Below, piece by piece: positions 27,366-38,143 of a stretch of 64,000 bases of DNA. Position 1 is the first letter of the stretch, and each line of letters opens with the position of its first letter. The notes below the pieces were generated by a model that saw nothing but the letters and a program-made list of their open reading frames with translations, did not search any database and was not told the DNA's origin. The position numbers were made by a program, and so were the translations under genes. Source of the DNA: Microglena sp. YARC (Eukaryota > Chlorophyta > Chlorophyceae > Chlamydomonadales > Chlamydomonadaceae); contig CM039464.1 in NCBI GenBank assembly GCA_022414725.1, forward strand, positions 55,148,879 through 55,212,878. The letters run 5' to 3'.

Positions 27366-30300
27366 AGCTTAAGCCCCTAAGAACCCATGTGTGTTTGGGA
27401 AAGCGCCATCTCACTGCCCCACCTTCCTCTTTTTTCTGAGCTGGCCCATTCTGCTCAGCAAACTCGCCCACCGCATCGAAGAATGCTTGCGCTGGGGCTG
27501 ATGCTGGGACCACCGGGGCATACCCTGTTGTGTGAGCAGGGGCTGATGCTGACACCTGGGCTGCAGTAGGGGCACAGGCCAGGGCTTGTGCTGGGGCTGA
27601 TGCAGGTACCGTTAGGGCACACGTTGTGGCTTGTGCTGGGGCTGATGCTGGAACCATCGGGGCATACCCTGTTGTGTGTGCGGGGGCTGATGCTTGGGCC
27701 GTACCGCATTGGGGCAAACGTTGTAGCTTGTGCTGGGGCTGATGCTGGAACCATCGGGGCATACCCTGTTGTGTGTGTGCGGGGGCTTGATGGCTGGTAC
27801 CATTGGGGCAAACGTTGTAGCTTGTGCTGGGGCTGATGCTGGAACCATCGGGGCATAACCTGTTGTGTGCGCTGGGGCTGATGCTGACACCTGGGCTCCA
27901 GTAGAGGCACAAGCTAGGTCTTGTGCTGGCGCTGATGCTGGTACCATCGGGGAAGACGTTGTGGCTTGTCCTAGGGTCGATATTGGCACCACCGGGGCTT
28001 GTGCTGGAGCTGCTGCTACCAACATCTGGGTATACCCTGGGGCTGATGCTGCCAACATCTGGGTATACCCTGTGGCTTGTCCTAGGGTCGATATTGGCAC
28101 CACCGGGGCTTGTGCTGGAGCTGATGCTGCCAACATCTGGGTATACCCTGGGGCTGTCCTCCTAGGGCTGATTGCTGCCAACATCTGGGTATATAGTGGA
28201 CCCTGTGGCTTGTCCTAGGGTCGATATTGGCACCACCGGGGCTTGTGCTGGAGCTGATGCTGCCAACATCTGGGTATACCCTGGGGCTTGTCCTAGGGCT
28301 GATGCTGCACTAGCTATGGCAGTTGTTGATGGGCTTGTGCTGGGGCTGACGCTGGCACCATCAGAGCCAAGGGCAGGACGCCTTGGGGACCTGTCCTAGG
28401 GCTGATTGCTTGTCAACATGGGGGTATACGCCGGCCATGCCTTGTGCTGGGGCTTTTGTGCTGGGGCTGATGCTAGCAAACAGCGGGAATGGTCCGAGAG
28501 GCTTGTGCTGGGGCTGATACTGTCACCACTGGCGCATATGCTTGAGCTTGTCCAACGGCTGAGGCATGCACCATCAAGGGTATATACTTGGGGCTTGTGC
28601 GAACGCGGCATGTCCTGGCACCATTTGCCTTTAGTCCTGGGCTTGTCCTAGGCTGATGCTGCCACCATCTGGGCAGTCGTTGTTTGCTGTGCTGAAGCTG
28701 TCCTAGGCGAATGCTGCCACCATCTGGGCGTATGCAAGGCCTTCTGCATGGGTCCTAGGGCTGATAGTCGCTTACCATGGAGCATACCCTGGGTGTGCTG
28801 ACCATTTGGCCCTTGTATGCTGAGGCTTGTCTTAGGGCTGATGGTGCCACCATGGAGCATACATTTGAGGTTTGTGGTTGGGGCTTGTGCTGATCCTATC
28901 ACCTGGGCTAAAGTTGGGGCATAGGCTTGGCCTTGCACTGGGGTTGTTGCTGCCACCATCGGGGAAAAGGCTGACGCTTGTGTTGGGCCAGACGCGGCTC
29001 TGCAATGCCGGCTACATCCTGGGCAAAGGCAGGGGCTTGGCTAGCTGCTGCTGTTGGCTTGGGCTGCCACCGCTTGCTGGGCCATCTGGCCCAGGCTGAG
29101 GTTTGTGCTGAGGCTGATGCTGCCCTCATCTGTGCCCAGGCTGTGCCTTGAGCTGGGGCTGATGCTACCACCATTGGGGAATAGGCTGGGCCTTGTGCTC
29201 GGGCTGACGCTGTCATGCTGGCTACAGCCTGGGCAAAGGCAGGGCTTGCTTGCTTGCTGGCTTGGGCTTGGCAGCACCCTTGCTGCCATCTGAGCCAGAC
29301 TGAGGCTGATATGCTGCCTCGGTGGATAGACCAGGCTGTGCTCTTGTGCTGGGGCTGATGCTGCCACCATTGGGCGTAGGCTGTGGCTTAGTGCAGGGGC
29401 TGATCCTAGCACCTGGGCTACCACTCGTCGAGCATAGGCTGGGCCTTTGTGCCGGAGCTGATGCTGCCACCCTGGCCGTGGCATAGGCTTGGCTTGGCGC
29501 TGGAGCTGATGCTACCACCCTGGCTGTCGCATTGGTGAAGGCTTGCGCTTGGCATGATGCAATCACCCCGGCTAAAGTCGGGGTATGTCCTTGTGCCTGT
29601 CGTAGGGCTGCTGCCGGTAGTATCTGGGCATATGGCGTGCCTTGTGCTTGGGTGATGATCTCGATGAGGGCTGCAGCTGGGACAAAGGGATGAGCCCTGA
29701 GCAGTGCCTTGTGCTGAGGCTGAGGCTGCTACCATCGGGGGCGTAGGCTAGGGATTGTGCTGTGATGCTGACGATGGCAGCATCTGGGCATAGGGTGTGG
29801 CCTTGTGGCTTGGGGCTGATGCTGGTCAACATCAGAGCACCGCCTGGGCCTGTCCTAGGGCTGATGCTGTCAACATGGGGGTATACGGCCATTGGCCTTT
29901 GTTGCTGGGCTGATGGACTGGCAACAGCGGGGCATGTGCTTGGGACTTGTGCTGGGGGCTGGATTGCATTCACCATTGGGGCATGTGCTTGGGTCTTGTG
30001 CTGGGGGCTGAGGCTGGTAGCATCTCGGCATATGGTGCGCCTTGTTTTGGTCCTGATACTGTTACAACGGGAGGCATGTGCTTGGCTTGTGCTGGAGGCC
30101 GATGCTGGCAGCATCTGGGCATATGGCGAGCTGTGCAAGGTGGATTGTGCTAGGGCTGATGGTGCCACCATCGGGGAACGGGACTGGGCTAGTGCTTGGG
30201 CTGATGCTGCTACTATCTTGGCAAAGGCTAGTGCTTGTGCCCGGGTTGATGCTGGAACTTGAGCTGCCTCAGGCCCACCGGCTGGGCCTGGTGCTGGGCT

Positions 30301-31651
30301 GATGGCTGTAACCTACCGGGACTCCGCCTGGGGCTTTTGTCCTAGGCTGATGCGGCTCATCAGAGCACTGGCTGGGCCTGGTGCTGGTGCTGGGTCTGAT
30401 GCTGGCACCGTCAGGGCACCACCTGGTACCTGTCCAGGGGCTGATGCTGTCCCCACCGGGGCACCGCCTGGGGCTTGTCCTAGGGCTGATGCTGGGACTA
30501 TCAGAGCACTGGCTGGGCCTGGTGCTGGGTCTGATGCTGGCACCGTCAGGGCCCCACCTGGTACCTGTCCAAGGGCTGATGCAGTCCCCACCGGGGCACC
30601 GCCTGGGGCTTGTCCTAGGGCTGATTCTGGGACCATCAGAGCACTGGCTGGTCCTGGTGCTGGGTCTGATGCTGCACCGTCAGGGCCCCAACCTGGTACC
30701 TGTCCAGGGCTGCATGCTGTCCCCACCGGGGCATCGCCTGGGGCTTGTCCTAGGCTGATGCTGGACCATCAGAAGCACTGGCTTGGTCCTGGTCCTGGGT
30801 CTGATGCTGGCACCATCAGGGCACTGCCTGGGGCCTGTCCTAGGGCTGATGCTGTCATCATTGGGGTATACGCCGTGGCTTGTGCTGGGGCTGATTGATG
30901 CTGACACCATTGGGTATATGCTGGGCCTAGTGCTGGGGCTTGTCCTGGCACCATCGGGCCATATCCCGGGGCTTGTCCTAAGGCCGATGCTGGCACCATT
31001 GTGGTGTATGCTTGGGCTTGTCCTGGCACCATTTGGCCTTGTCCTGGGCCTTGTCCTAGGGCTTGTCCTGGCACCATTTGGCCTTGTCCTCGGCCTTGTC
31101 CTAGGGTTGATGCTGGCACCATTTGGCCTTGTGCTGGGGCTTGTCCTAGGGCTTGTACTGGCACCATTGGGCCATATGCTTGAGCTTGTCCTAGGGTTGA
31201 TGCTGCCACCATTTGGCCTTGTGCTGGGGCTTGTCCTAGGGCTTGTCCTGGCACCATTTGGCCATATGCTTGAGCTTGTCCTAGGGTTGATGCTGCCACC
31301 ATTTGGCCTTGTGCTGGGGCTTGTCCTAGGGCTGATGCTGGCACCATTTGGCCATATGCTGGGCCTTGTCCTAGGGTTAATGCTGTCACAATTGGGGCAT
31401 ATGCTTGGGCTTGTGCTGGCACCATCGGGCCATATGCTGGGGCTTGTACTGGCACCATTTGGCCTTGTGCTGGGGTAGTTGCTGTCTCCATAGGGTCGCA
31501 GCCAGGGTCCGGTGTCAGGGCTGCTAGTGGGGGGCACTGAGACAGGTCCATCACTGTTGCTTGCGTCGATGACTAAGGCAGGGTCAGTGGGCCCATCCGG
31601 TCGTGAGAAGAGCCGGTTGACCAATTTGTGGAACCAGTGTGTGAGCTCGTC
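27274..31651 (-). CDS. Proline/serine/alanine-rich repeat region, probable exon(s) of a minus-strand gene
   Basis: Read on the minus strand from 31651, after acceptor CCCTGCTGTAG, it begins DELTHWFHKLVNRLFSRPDG and PTDPALVIDASNSDGPVSVP, then enters short repeats (SPSIWPNGAS type) to a stop near 30680. A second frame of the same repeats reads VPASALGQAP and stays open over long stretches down to 27480, where it leaves the array into unique sequence FFDAVGEFAEQNGPAQKKEE and GGAVRWRFPKHTWVLRG. The DNA unit carries CTTGTGCTGGGGCTGATGCT on the plus strand. Several frame breaks lie between, so one continuous protein is not proven. Function unknown. Confidence 0.45.
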
Positions 31652-32620
31652 CTACAGCAGGGTAGGGAGAGCAGATGGGTTTAAGTGGTTTAAGGTTAGG
31701 GCCATTTAGGTTTAGGGTCATTTGTCAACCATTTGTGTGAGCTCGTCCAATAGGCCGGGTACAGCAGGGTAAGCACTTTGGTTTAGGCTTAGGGCTTAGG
31801 ACCATTTGTGAACCAGTTGTGTGAGCTCATCCTACAGGCATGGTAAGAGGAAGCTGGTCAGTACTTGGGTTTAGATGCTTTAGGTTTAGGGTCATTTAGG
31901 TTTAGGGCTCAGGACCATTTGTCAACCAGTTGTGTGAGCTCGTCCAACAGGCCGGGTACAGCAGGGTAAGCACTTGGGTTTAGGTTTAGGGCTCAGGACC
32001 ATTTGTCAACCAGTTGTGTGAGCTCATCCAACAGGCCGGGTACAGCAGGGTAAGCACTTGGGTTTAGGTTTAGGGCTCAGGACCATTTGTCAACCAGTTG
32101 TGTGAGCTCGTCCAACAGGCCGGGTACAGCAGGGTAAGCACTTGGGTTTAGGTTTAGGGCTCAGGACCATTTGTCAACCAGTTGTGTGAGCTCGTCCAAC
32201 AGGCCGGGTACAGCAGGGTAAGCACTTGGGTTTAGGTTTAGGGCTTAGGACCATTTGTCAACCAGTTGTGTGAGCTTGTCCAACAGGCCGGGTACAGCAG
32301 GGTAAGCACTTGGTTTAGGTGTTTAGGTTTAGGGTTTAGGCGTCATTTAACAACCAGTTGTGTTAGCTTGTCCTGCAGGCATGGTAGGGGGAAGCTGGTC
32401 AGCACTTGGGTTTAGGTGGTGTAGGTTTAGGGTCATTTTGGTTTAGGGTCATTTGTCAATCAGTTTTGTGAGCTTGTCCTACAAGCACGGTATAGCAGGG
32501 CCAGCACTTGGGTTTAGGTGGTTTAGGTTTCGGGTGGTTAAGGTTTGTTTAGGTCAACTTCTTGTATGAGCTCGTCCTGCAGGCAGGGTAGGGGGAAGCT
32601 GGTAAGAACTTGGGTTTAGG
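31652..32620 (-). repeat. Array of pseudo-exons copying the acceptor and start of the 31651 exon
   Basis: About ten copies follow upstream of the real exon. Five are a near-perfect 84-bp unit (31900-32320); others are more diverged. On the minus strand each has a GACGAGCTCACACAACTGG-like stretch (DELTQLV in the exon frame), and several have an intact CTGTAG or CTGCAG acceptor before it. The rest of the unit is TTTAGG-rich, telomere-like. Confidence 0.85.
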
Positions 32621-33405
32621 TGGTTCAGGGTTTAGGTGGTTCAGGGATTAAGGTTAAGAGTTTAGGCGGTTAAGGTTGGGGTTTAGGTGGTTCAGTGTTT
32701 AGGGTTAAGAGTTTAGGTGGTTAAGGTTGCGGTTCAGGTGGTTCAGGGTTTAGGTGGTTCAGGGTTTAGGGTTAAGAGTTTAGGTGGTTAAGATTGAGGT
32801 TTAGGTGGTTAAGATTGCGGTTTAGGTGGTTCAGGGTTTAGGGTTAAGAGTTCAGGTGGTTAAGGTTGCGGTTTAGGTGGTTCAAGAAAAGAAGTGCTGA
32901 CCAGCTTAGGGCTGATTAAAGTCTTCCTACCTGTAGGAGACTATATTCCAAGTTCAAGTTCAAATTTCAAATTTCAAATTAAGTGCTGACCAGTGTCCCC
33001 CTACCTGTAGGAGAATAGATTTCAAGTTCAAGTTCAAGTTCAAATTCAAATTGAAGTGCTGACCAGCTAAGTGCTGGCCAGTGTCTCCTACCTATAGCAG
33101 ACTAGATTTCAAGTTCAAGTTCAAATTCAAATTCTAGTGCTGACCAGTGTCCCCTTACCTGTAGGAGACTATATTTCAAGTTCAAGTTTAAGTTCAAATT
33201 GAAGTGCTGACCACCTAAGCTCTGACCGGCTAAGCGCTGACCAGCTAAGTGCTGACGAGCTGAGTGCTGACCAGCTATGTGCTGACGAGCTGAGTGCTGA
33301 CCAGCTATGTGCCGACGAGCTGAGTGCTGACCAGCTATGTGCTGACCAGCTATGTGCTGACGAGCTGAGTGCTGACCAGTTATGTGCTGACAAAAGTTAT
33401 CCTAC
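32621..33405. repeat. TTTAGGTGG and AGTGCTGACCAGC minisatellites in the intron
   Basis: 32600-32890 is a degenerate array of TTTAGGTGGTTCAGGG. 32890-33180 has four units with TTCAAGTTCAAGTTCAA and a CCTACCTGTAGGAGA motif. 33210-33390 is an 11-21-bp array (GAGCTGAGTGCTGACCA). Confidence 0.88.
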
Positions 33406-33552
33406 CTGCAGACACCCCTTCTGCTCTGGCGGTCGGCTTTTTTCATGGTACATGGTCCTAAACAGGCTCATGTCCTCATCAAGCTTGCGCTTGCTGTCCT
33501 TGTCTGCAGCATCATTGGTTGTCCGCCTTCCCCACTTCTTCGTCAAAAGCAT
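33406..33552 (-). CDS. First coding exon of a minus-strand gene of unknown function
   Basis: ATG at 33552 follows an in-frame TGA directly, so it is the likely start. Forty-nine codons: MLLTKKWGRRTTNDAADKDS, KRKLDEDMSLFRTMYHEKSR, PPEQKGCLQ, ending at donor GTAGGATAA. The next exon with matching phase is at 31651 (DELTHWF...). The sequence is basic, with KRK flanked by charged residues, which could be a nuclear signal. No family recognised. It could instead be an internal exon of the SWIM gene upstream if a small indel created the TGA. Confidence 0.5.
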
Positions 33553-34828
33553 TCAATCGATGACTGTTTCAGCTACCACTGTGTGAAAAAAGCAACTGTT
33601 TCAGCTACCTTGTGCGAGGGGAGAGGGGGGGGGGGGGGGGGTCTCAAGTGGGAGCGTTGGTGAGGTAGGGGTCAGAGTTAGTAGGGGTTGGTGGGATAGG
33701 GGTCAGTGTTTAGTTGGTAGGGGTTGGTGGGGTGAGGCTAGGGGTCAGTGGTTAGTTAGTAGGGGTTGGTTGGTGGGTAGGGGTCAGTGGTTAGTTAGTA
33801 GGGGTTGGTGGTTGTGGGTAGGGTCAGTGGATGGTTAGGTAGGGGTTGGTGGTTGGTGGGTAGGGGTCAGTGGTTAGTTAGTAGGGTTGGTGGTTGGTTG
33901 GAGTAGGGGGTTTGGTGGTTGGGTAGGTAGGGTCAGTGGTTTAGTTAGTAGTGGTGGTTGGTGAGGCCAGTTGGTATGGTTGGTGTGGGGTAGGGGTCAG
34001 TGGTTAGTTTAGTAGGGGTGGTGGTTGGTGGTAGGGGTCAGTGGATGGTTACTAGGGTGGTGGTGCAGTGGGTAGGGGTCAGTGGATGGTTAGTAGGGGT
34101 TGGTGGTTGGTGGGTAGAGGTCAGTGGTAAAGAAGAATACAGCCATTTTCGCTGAACATCCCAGCTACTACTGTGCAGAGCAACTGAGCCACCTTGTGCG
34201 AGGGGGGGGGGGGAGGGGGGGGGGGGGTCAGTGAGTTGGTTGGTAGGGGTCAGTGTAAGGAAGAAGAGAGCCACGGAGAAGGTCTTGCTTCGGTTGGTTA
34301 CCACAGTGGTGAGGTACATGGGGTACATGATGGCATGGGGTGCATGAGGTACATGGGGCACATGAGGTACATGGGGTACATGAGGTACATAAGGGCATGG
34401 GGAACATGAGGTACATGAGGGCATGGGGTACATGAGGTACATGAGGTACATGAGGGCATGGGGTACATGAGGTACATGAGGGCATGGAGTACATGGGGTA
34501 CATGGGGTACATGAGGTACATGAGGGCATGGGGTACATGGGGTGTTGACATGGGGGATGGGGTTGACATGAGGGTACATGAGGCATGGTACATGAGGTAG
34601 ATGAGGTACATGAGGTACATGAGGGCATGGGGTACATGGGGTACATGAGGTAGATGACAACGGTACAAAATGAGGGCATGGGTACATGAGTACATGAGGT
34701 ACATGAGGGCATGGGATTACATGAGGTTACATGCGGGTACTTGAGCAGTCAGTCACCTTGTGTCACGTCCGCCACTGAGTTTCTCGCCGACCGCTGGGTA
34801 ATCTGTTCCACTCCGGAATACGCATTAT
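33553..34828. repeat. GGTCAGTGG and GTACATGAG minisatellites
   Basis: 33660-34120 repeats TAGGGGTCAGTGGTTAG with TAGGGGTTGGTGG. Poly-G tracts lie at 33620 and 34202. 34310-34740 repeats GGTACATGAGGTACATGAGG with GGCATGG. Frames here are artefacts. Confidence 0.9.
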
Positions 34829-34912
34829 TGTCACGACAGCTAGGCTACGGGAGCTCTTAGGACATCTAGATCTAGATGTCCTAAGAGCTTCTGTAGCCTA
34901 GCTGTCGTGACA
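34829..34912. other. 84-bp near-perfect palindrome without spacer
   Basis: Centre at 34870/34871 (TCTAGA|TCTAGA). The 42-bp arms pair at 40 positions; the outer ends read TGTCACGACAGCTAGGC and GCCTAGCTGTCGTGACA. The right end overlaps the donor side of the adjacent acidic exon copy at 34914. Confidence 0.95.
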
Positions 34913-35047
34913 CCTTGGAAGGGAGCTTGCACGCTGTCTCAAGCTCAGGGTCCTCATCAACCTCTGCTGGTATTGTTTCTTCTTTTTTCTTTTTCGTTTG
35001 GTACAGGTCCAACTCAGGGCACCAGACTTCCCTGGTAGCCTCATCAG

Positions 35048-35426
35048 TAGGGAACGGCAATATGCCATCATATGATATCATGCCATCATATGATGTAATA
35101 TGATGCCGGCAGTTTGACTGGGCTAAAGTTACCATTTATGTACAATCTCATATGATGCAATTTGTATCAGGGTGCTACAAAGCGCGAGCGGCAGCACGAT
35201 TTTGCCCGCGCTTTTTGAGCCCCACTGCGCGTTTCGCGCAGTTTTTTCAACCCCCTGTGAGCGCAGCGCAGTTTTTGCGCTTTTTACACAAAAAAGCACT
35301 GACTAATTTGAGGTTTGTGCACTTTAAGCGCTGACCAATTTGACAAAATGAAGTACCCTGATTTGTATGATATCATATGATATCATACTTGCCTTTGGTC
35401 ATAAACAAATGATATGCCAGTCCCTA
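35048..35426. mobile_element. hAT-like MITE, family D, copy 3, carrying a nested MITE
   Basis: TAGGGAACGGCA to TGCCAGTCCCTA with a perfect 8-bp target duplication CTCATCAG (35040-35047 and 35427-35434). A family C element is inserted at 35168. Confidence 0.88.
35168..35360 (+). mobile_element. hAT-like MITE, family C, copy 3, nested in family D
   Basis: CAGGGTGCTAC to GAAGTACCCTG, 193 bp, with a perfect target duplication ATTTGTAT (35160-35167 and 35361-35368). The empty site is preserved in family D copy 1 as GATGCAATTTGTATGGTATC at 1369-1388. Confidence 0.92.
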
Positions 35427-35574
35427 CTCATCAGCCTACGTCGGTAGCTCAGCCATAGCCCTCACAACGTCCTTGTATATCACCAAGTGCGATACCACAG
35501 CCAAGCTGGTTAAATGCAAGGTAAATGTGTGCGATTATTTCCACGCAATGCCGAAACTGCACACACATGAAATC

Positions 35575-37266
35575 AACTCAGTGACCTTGAAAAGGAGCTC
35601 GAACGCTATGTCAAGCTCAGCGTCCTCCTCATGCTCCCCTTGTAGCTCAGTCATTGCCCTGACAACGTCCTCGTCTATCACCGACTACCGGGCCACCACC
35701 AGTGAGCACCCCCACCCCCTATAACGTGCACCTACTCTTTTGTAGGAGTGGCAATGCCATTCAAACTGAATCCTTGGTGTGGCTGGTTTGTGTCGGGAGA
35801 CCTAGTTCCCGGGGAGAAATTCCTTTCACAACCAGTCGCAACTAAAACAAGTTCTATGCAGCGTCGCCTGCGACGCTAAAACATGGCGGAGAGTGATCGG
35901 GATGGAGCGACAGGTGGCAACGGAAGCGAGTTAGTTACGAGACCGTTGGCTGACGTGTCGAGCTTCATCGCGGTCAGACAGATGGATGGATGGATGGATG
36001 GATGGATGGATGGATGGATGGACTACAAAATGGGTAACACTGGGGGCTCCCGCCCCCCAGAAGGGGGGGCTCCGCCAAAAAACAACTATAACCCACGCTG
36101 ATGTGGTAAATTGCAAACTCAGTCACCTTGCTAGGGAGCTCGCACGCTGTGTCAAGCTCAGCGTCCTCATCATGCTCCCCTTGTAGCTCAGTCATCGCCC
36201 TGGCAACGTCCTCGTCTATCATCGACTACGGTGCCACCACCAGTGAACACCCCGACCCCCTATACCCCACGCTGATGTGATACATGGCCAACGCAGTCGC
36301 CTTGTTAGGGAGCTCGCACGCTGCGTCAAGCTCAGCGTCCTCCTCATGCTCCCCTTGTAGCTCAGTCATCGCCCTGGCAACGTCCTCGTCTATCATCGAC
36401 TACGGTGCCACCACCAGTGAACACCCCGAACCCCTATACCCCACGCTGATGTGATACATGGCCAACGCAGTCGCCTTGTTAGGGAGCTCGCACGCTACGT
36501 CAAGCTCAGCGTCCTCATCATGCTCCCCTTGTAGCTCAGTCATCGCCCTGGCAACGTCCTCGTCTATCATCGACTACGGTGCCACCAACAGTGAACACCC
36601 CGACCCCCTATACCCCACGCTGATGTGGTACATGGCCAACGCAGTCGCCTTGTTAGGGAGCTCGCACCCTGTGTCAAGCTCAGCGTCCTCATCATGCTCC
36701 CCTTGTAGCTCAGTCATCGCCCTGGCAACGTCCTCGTCTATCATCGACTACAGTGCCACCACCAGTGAACACCCCGACCCCCTATACCCCACGCTGATGT
36801 GGTACATGGCCAACGCAGTCGCCTTGTTAGGGAGCTCGCACGCTGTGTCAAGCTCAGCGTCCTCATCATGCTCCCCTTGTAGCTCAGTCATCGCCCTGGC
36901 AACGTCCTCGTCTATCATCGACTACAGTGCCACCACCAGTGAACACCCCGACCCCCTATACCCCACGCTGATGTGGTACATGGCCAACGCAGTCGCCTTG
37001 TTAGGGAGCTCGCACGCTGTGTCAAGCTCAGCGTCCTCCTCATGCTCCCCTTGTAGCTCAGTCATCGCCCTGACAACGTCCTCGTCTATCACCGACTACA
37101 GTGCCACCAGCAGTGAACACCCCCACCCCCTATAACCCACACTGAGGTGGTACATTGCAAACTCAGTCACCTTGTAAGGGACCTCGCACGCTGTGTCAAG
37201 CTCCGCATCCTCCTCATCTTCCGCCGGTAGCTCAGCCATTGCCCTGACAACATCGTCGTCTATCAC
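35575..37266 (-). CDS. Tandemly duplicated acidic exons (SWIM-type gene, C-terminal part)
   Basis: Seven units of exactly 174 bp (36050-37266) and an eighth at 35575-35700 each contain a 96-bp exon-like segment. The outermost copy (37171-37266) reads [20 protein letters not shown] then [12 protein letters not shown], with acceptor ACCTCAG and donor GTGACT. Others read [20 protein letters not shown] then [11 protein letters not shown]. Several inner copies have GC instead of GT at the donor. The exons are Asp/Glu-rich, and their number may vary between alleles. They lie just downstream of the SWIM exon and probably belong to the same transcript. Function of the acidic repeats unknown. Confidence 0.55.
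35735..35835 (-). mobile_element. Dispersed repeat, family A, copy 4
   Basis: Reverse complement of the family A motifs: GTAGGAGTGGCAATGCCATT and GTGTCGGGAGACC. It interrupts the tandem exon array. Confidence 0.55.
35850..36085 (-). mobile_element. Hairpin element, family B, copy 6
   Basis: Inverted layout: GCGTCGCCTGCGACGC, GTTACGAGACCGTTGGCTGA, a (GGAT)n tract at 35982-36018, then GGGGGCTCCCGCCCCCCAGA. Also inserted in the acidic exon array. Confidence 0.7.
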
Positions 37267-37377
37267 CTGAGGTTCAAGGGTTTAGGGTTAAGGTTTTTGA
37301 ATGTTTGAATGTTTGCATTTTTGAATGCTTGAATTACCCAAATGAAGGCTACTGAAAGCTGCACGATGCGATATGGC

Positions 37378-37541
37378 TAGGGAACGGCAACTAATATTAG
37401 TGTATAAAAACTATTATTATTATAGTGTCACAATAATATTAAATTTTGAAATAAATTCGAAATTTTGGTGAGACAGCTCGTCCGACTAACATTATATAAT
37501 ATTATTTATTCACTAATATTATATAACATAGCCGCCTCCTA
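37378..37541. mobile_element. MITE, family E, complete copy
   Basis: Ends TAGGGAACGGC and GCCGCCTCCTA with subterminal inverted TATTAGTG and CACTAATA. Flanks GATATGGC and GATATGAC agree at 7 of 8. It shares its outermost bases with family D, so the two probably used related transposases. A truncated relative is at 16480. Confidence 0.75.
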
Positions 37542-37549
37542 GATATGAC

Positions 37550-37737
37550 TAGGGACCGGCATAGCATATGATGTTGACCAAAGGCGAGTATACAATCATA
37601 TGCTATTGTACAAACTGCACCATATGAAATTGTATATAAATGGTAACTTTAGCCCAGTCAGACTGCCGTCATCATATGAGATCATGTGATGACATGATAT
37701 CGTATGATATCATATTGCCATTCCCTAAATGTAAGCC
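37550..37737. mobile_element. hAT-like MITE, family D, copy 4
   Basis: TAGGGACCGGCA to TGCCATTCCCTA, immediately after the right target duplication of the family E copy. Its own flanks match poorly. It ends 36 bp from the donor of the SWIM exon. Confidence 0.72.
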
Positions 37738-37773
37738 AATGTAAGTCCCTACAAGTAAGCCCATGTAACTCAC

Positions 37774-38143
37774 CAAGTACGGTGCCCCACTCAAGCTGAG
37801 CGGAAGGTCTCGGAAAGTTAAGCCTGTTGTTGCAAAGATGGCGAACATATGCTTGCATATGATGCCCCGGGCTCCGCGGTCTGCACAGGTGCAGGTCCCC
37901 AGTCGGATGTTCACCTCGTGATGACGCCTCTCACTGCTCAGCTGAGCTATGTAGTCCCGCAGGGAGGTCCCCTGCTGGGCAGTTCCGTCCCGGAGGTCGT
38001 CTGCTAGCATTGCTATCAGTGTCTTGTTTGGCTCGCGCACCTTGAACTGGGTGAATATCACATTCCCAACAGCGCTGATGTCCAGACTGCTTGTCATGGC
38101 TTGCGTGTGCATCTCAGACAACGCCTGGACGATCACATCAGGC
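37774..38143 (-). CDS. SWIM zinc-finger exon
   Basis: A 370-bp exon with acceptor GTCACAG and donor GTGAGT. It reads PDVIVQALSEMHTQAMTSSL, DISAVGNVIFTQFKVREPNK and SLRDYIAQLSSERRHHEVNI, then GTCTCADRGARGIICKHMFA. The last segment is a SWIM motif, CXCX8CXH, a zinc-binding fold found in MULE-type transposases, their domesticated descendants and some kinase or ubiquitin factors. No transposase catalytic residues lie in the visible part. The 5' part must lie in or beyond the satellite and the gap. The acidic tandem exons follow on the same strand. Confidence 0.75.

Larger units (their letters stand above)
34914..35512 (-). pseudogene. Degenerate acidic exon copy split by a MITE
   Basis: On the minus strand it reads [61 protein letters not shown], then GTGTCA. 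This resembles the tandem exons at 35575-37266 ([14 protein letters not shown]...). A family D MITE sits inside it, and its acceptor has decayed from CAG to TTG. Confidence 0.55.
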
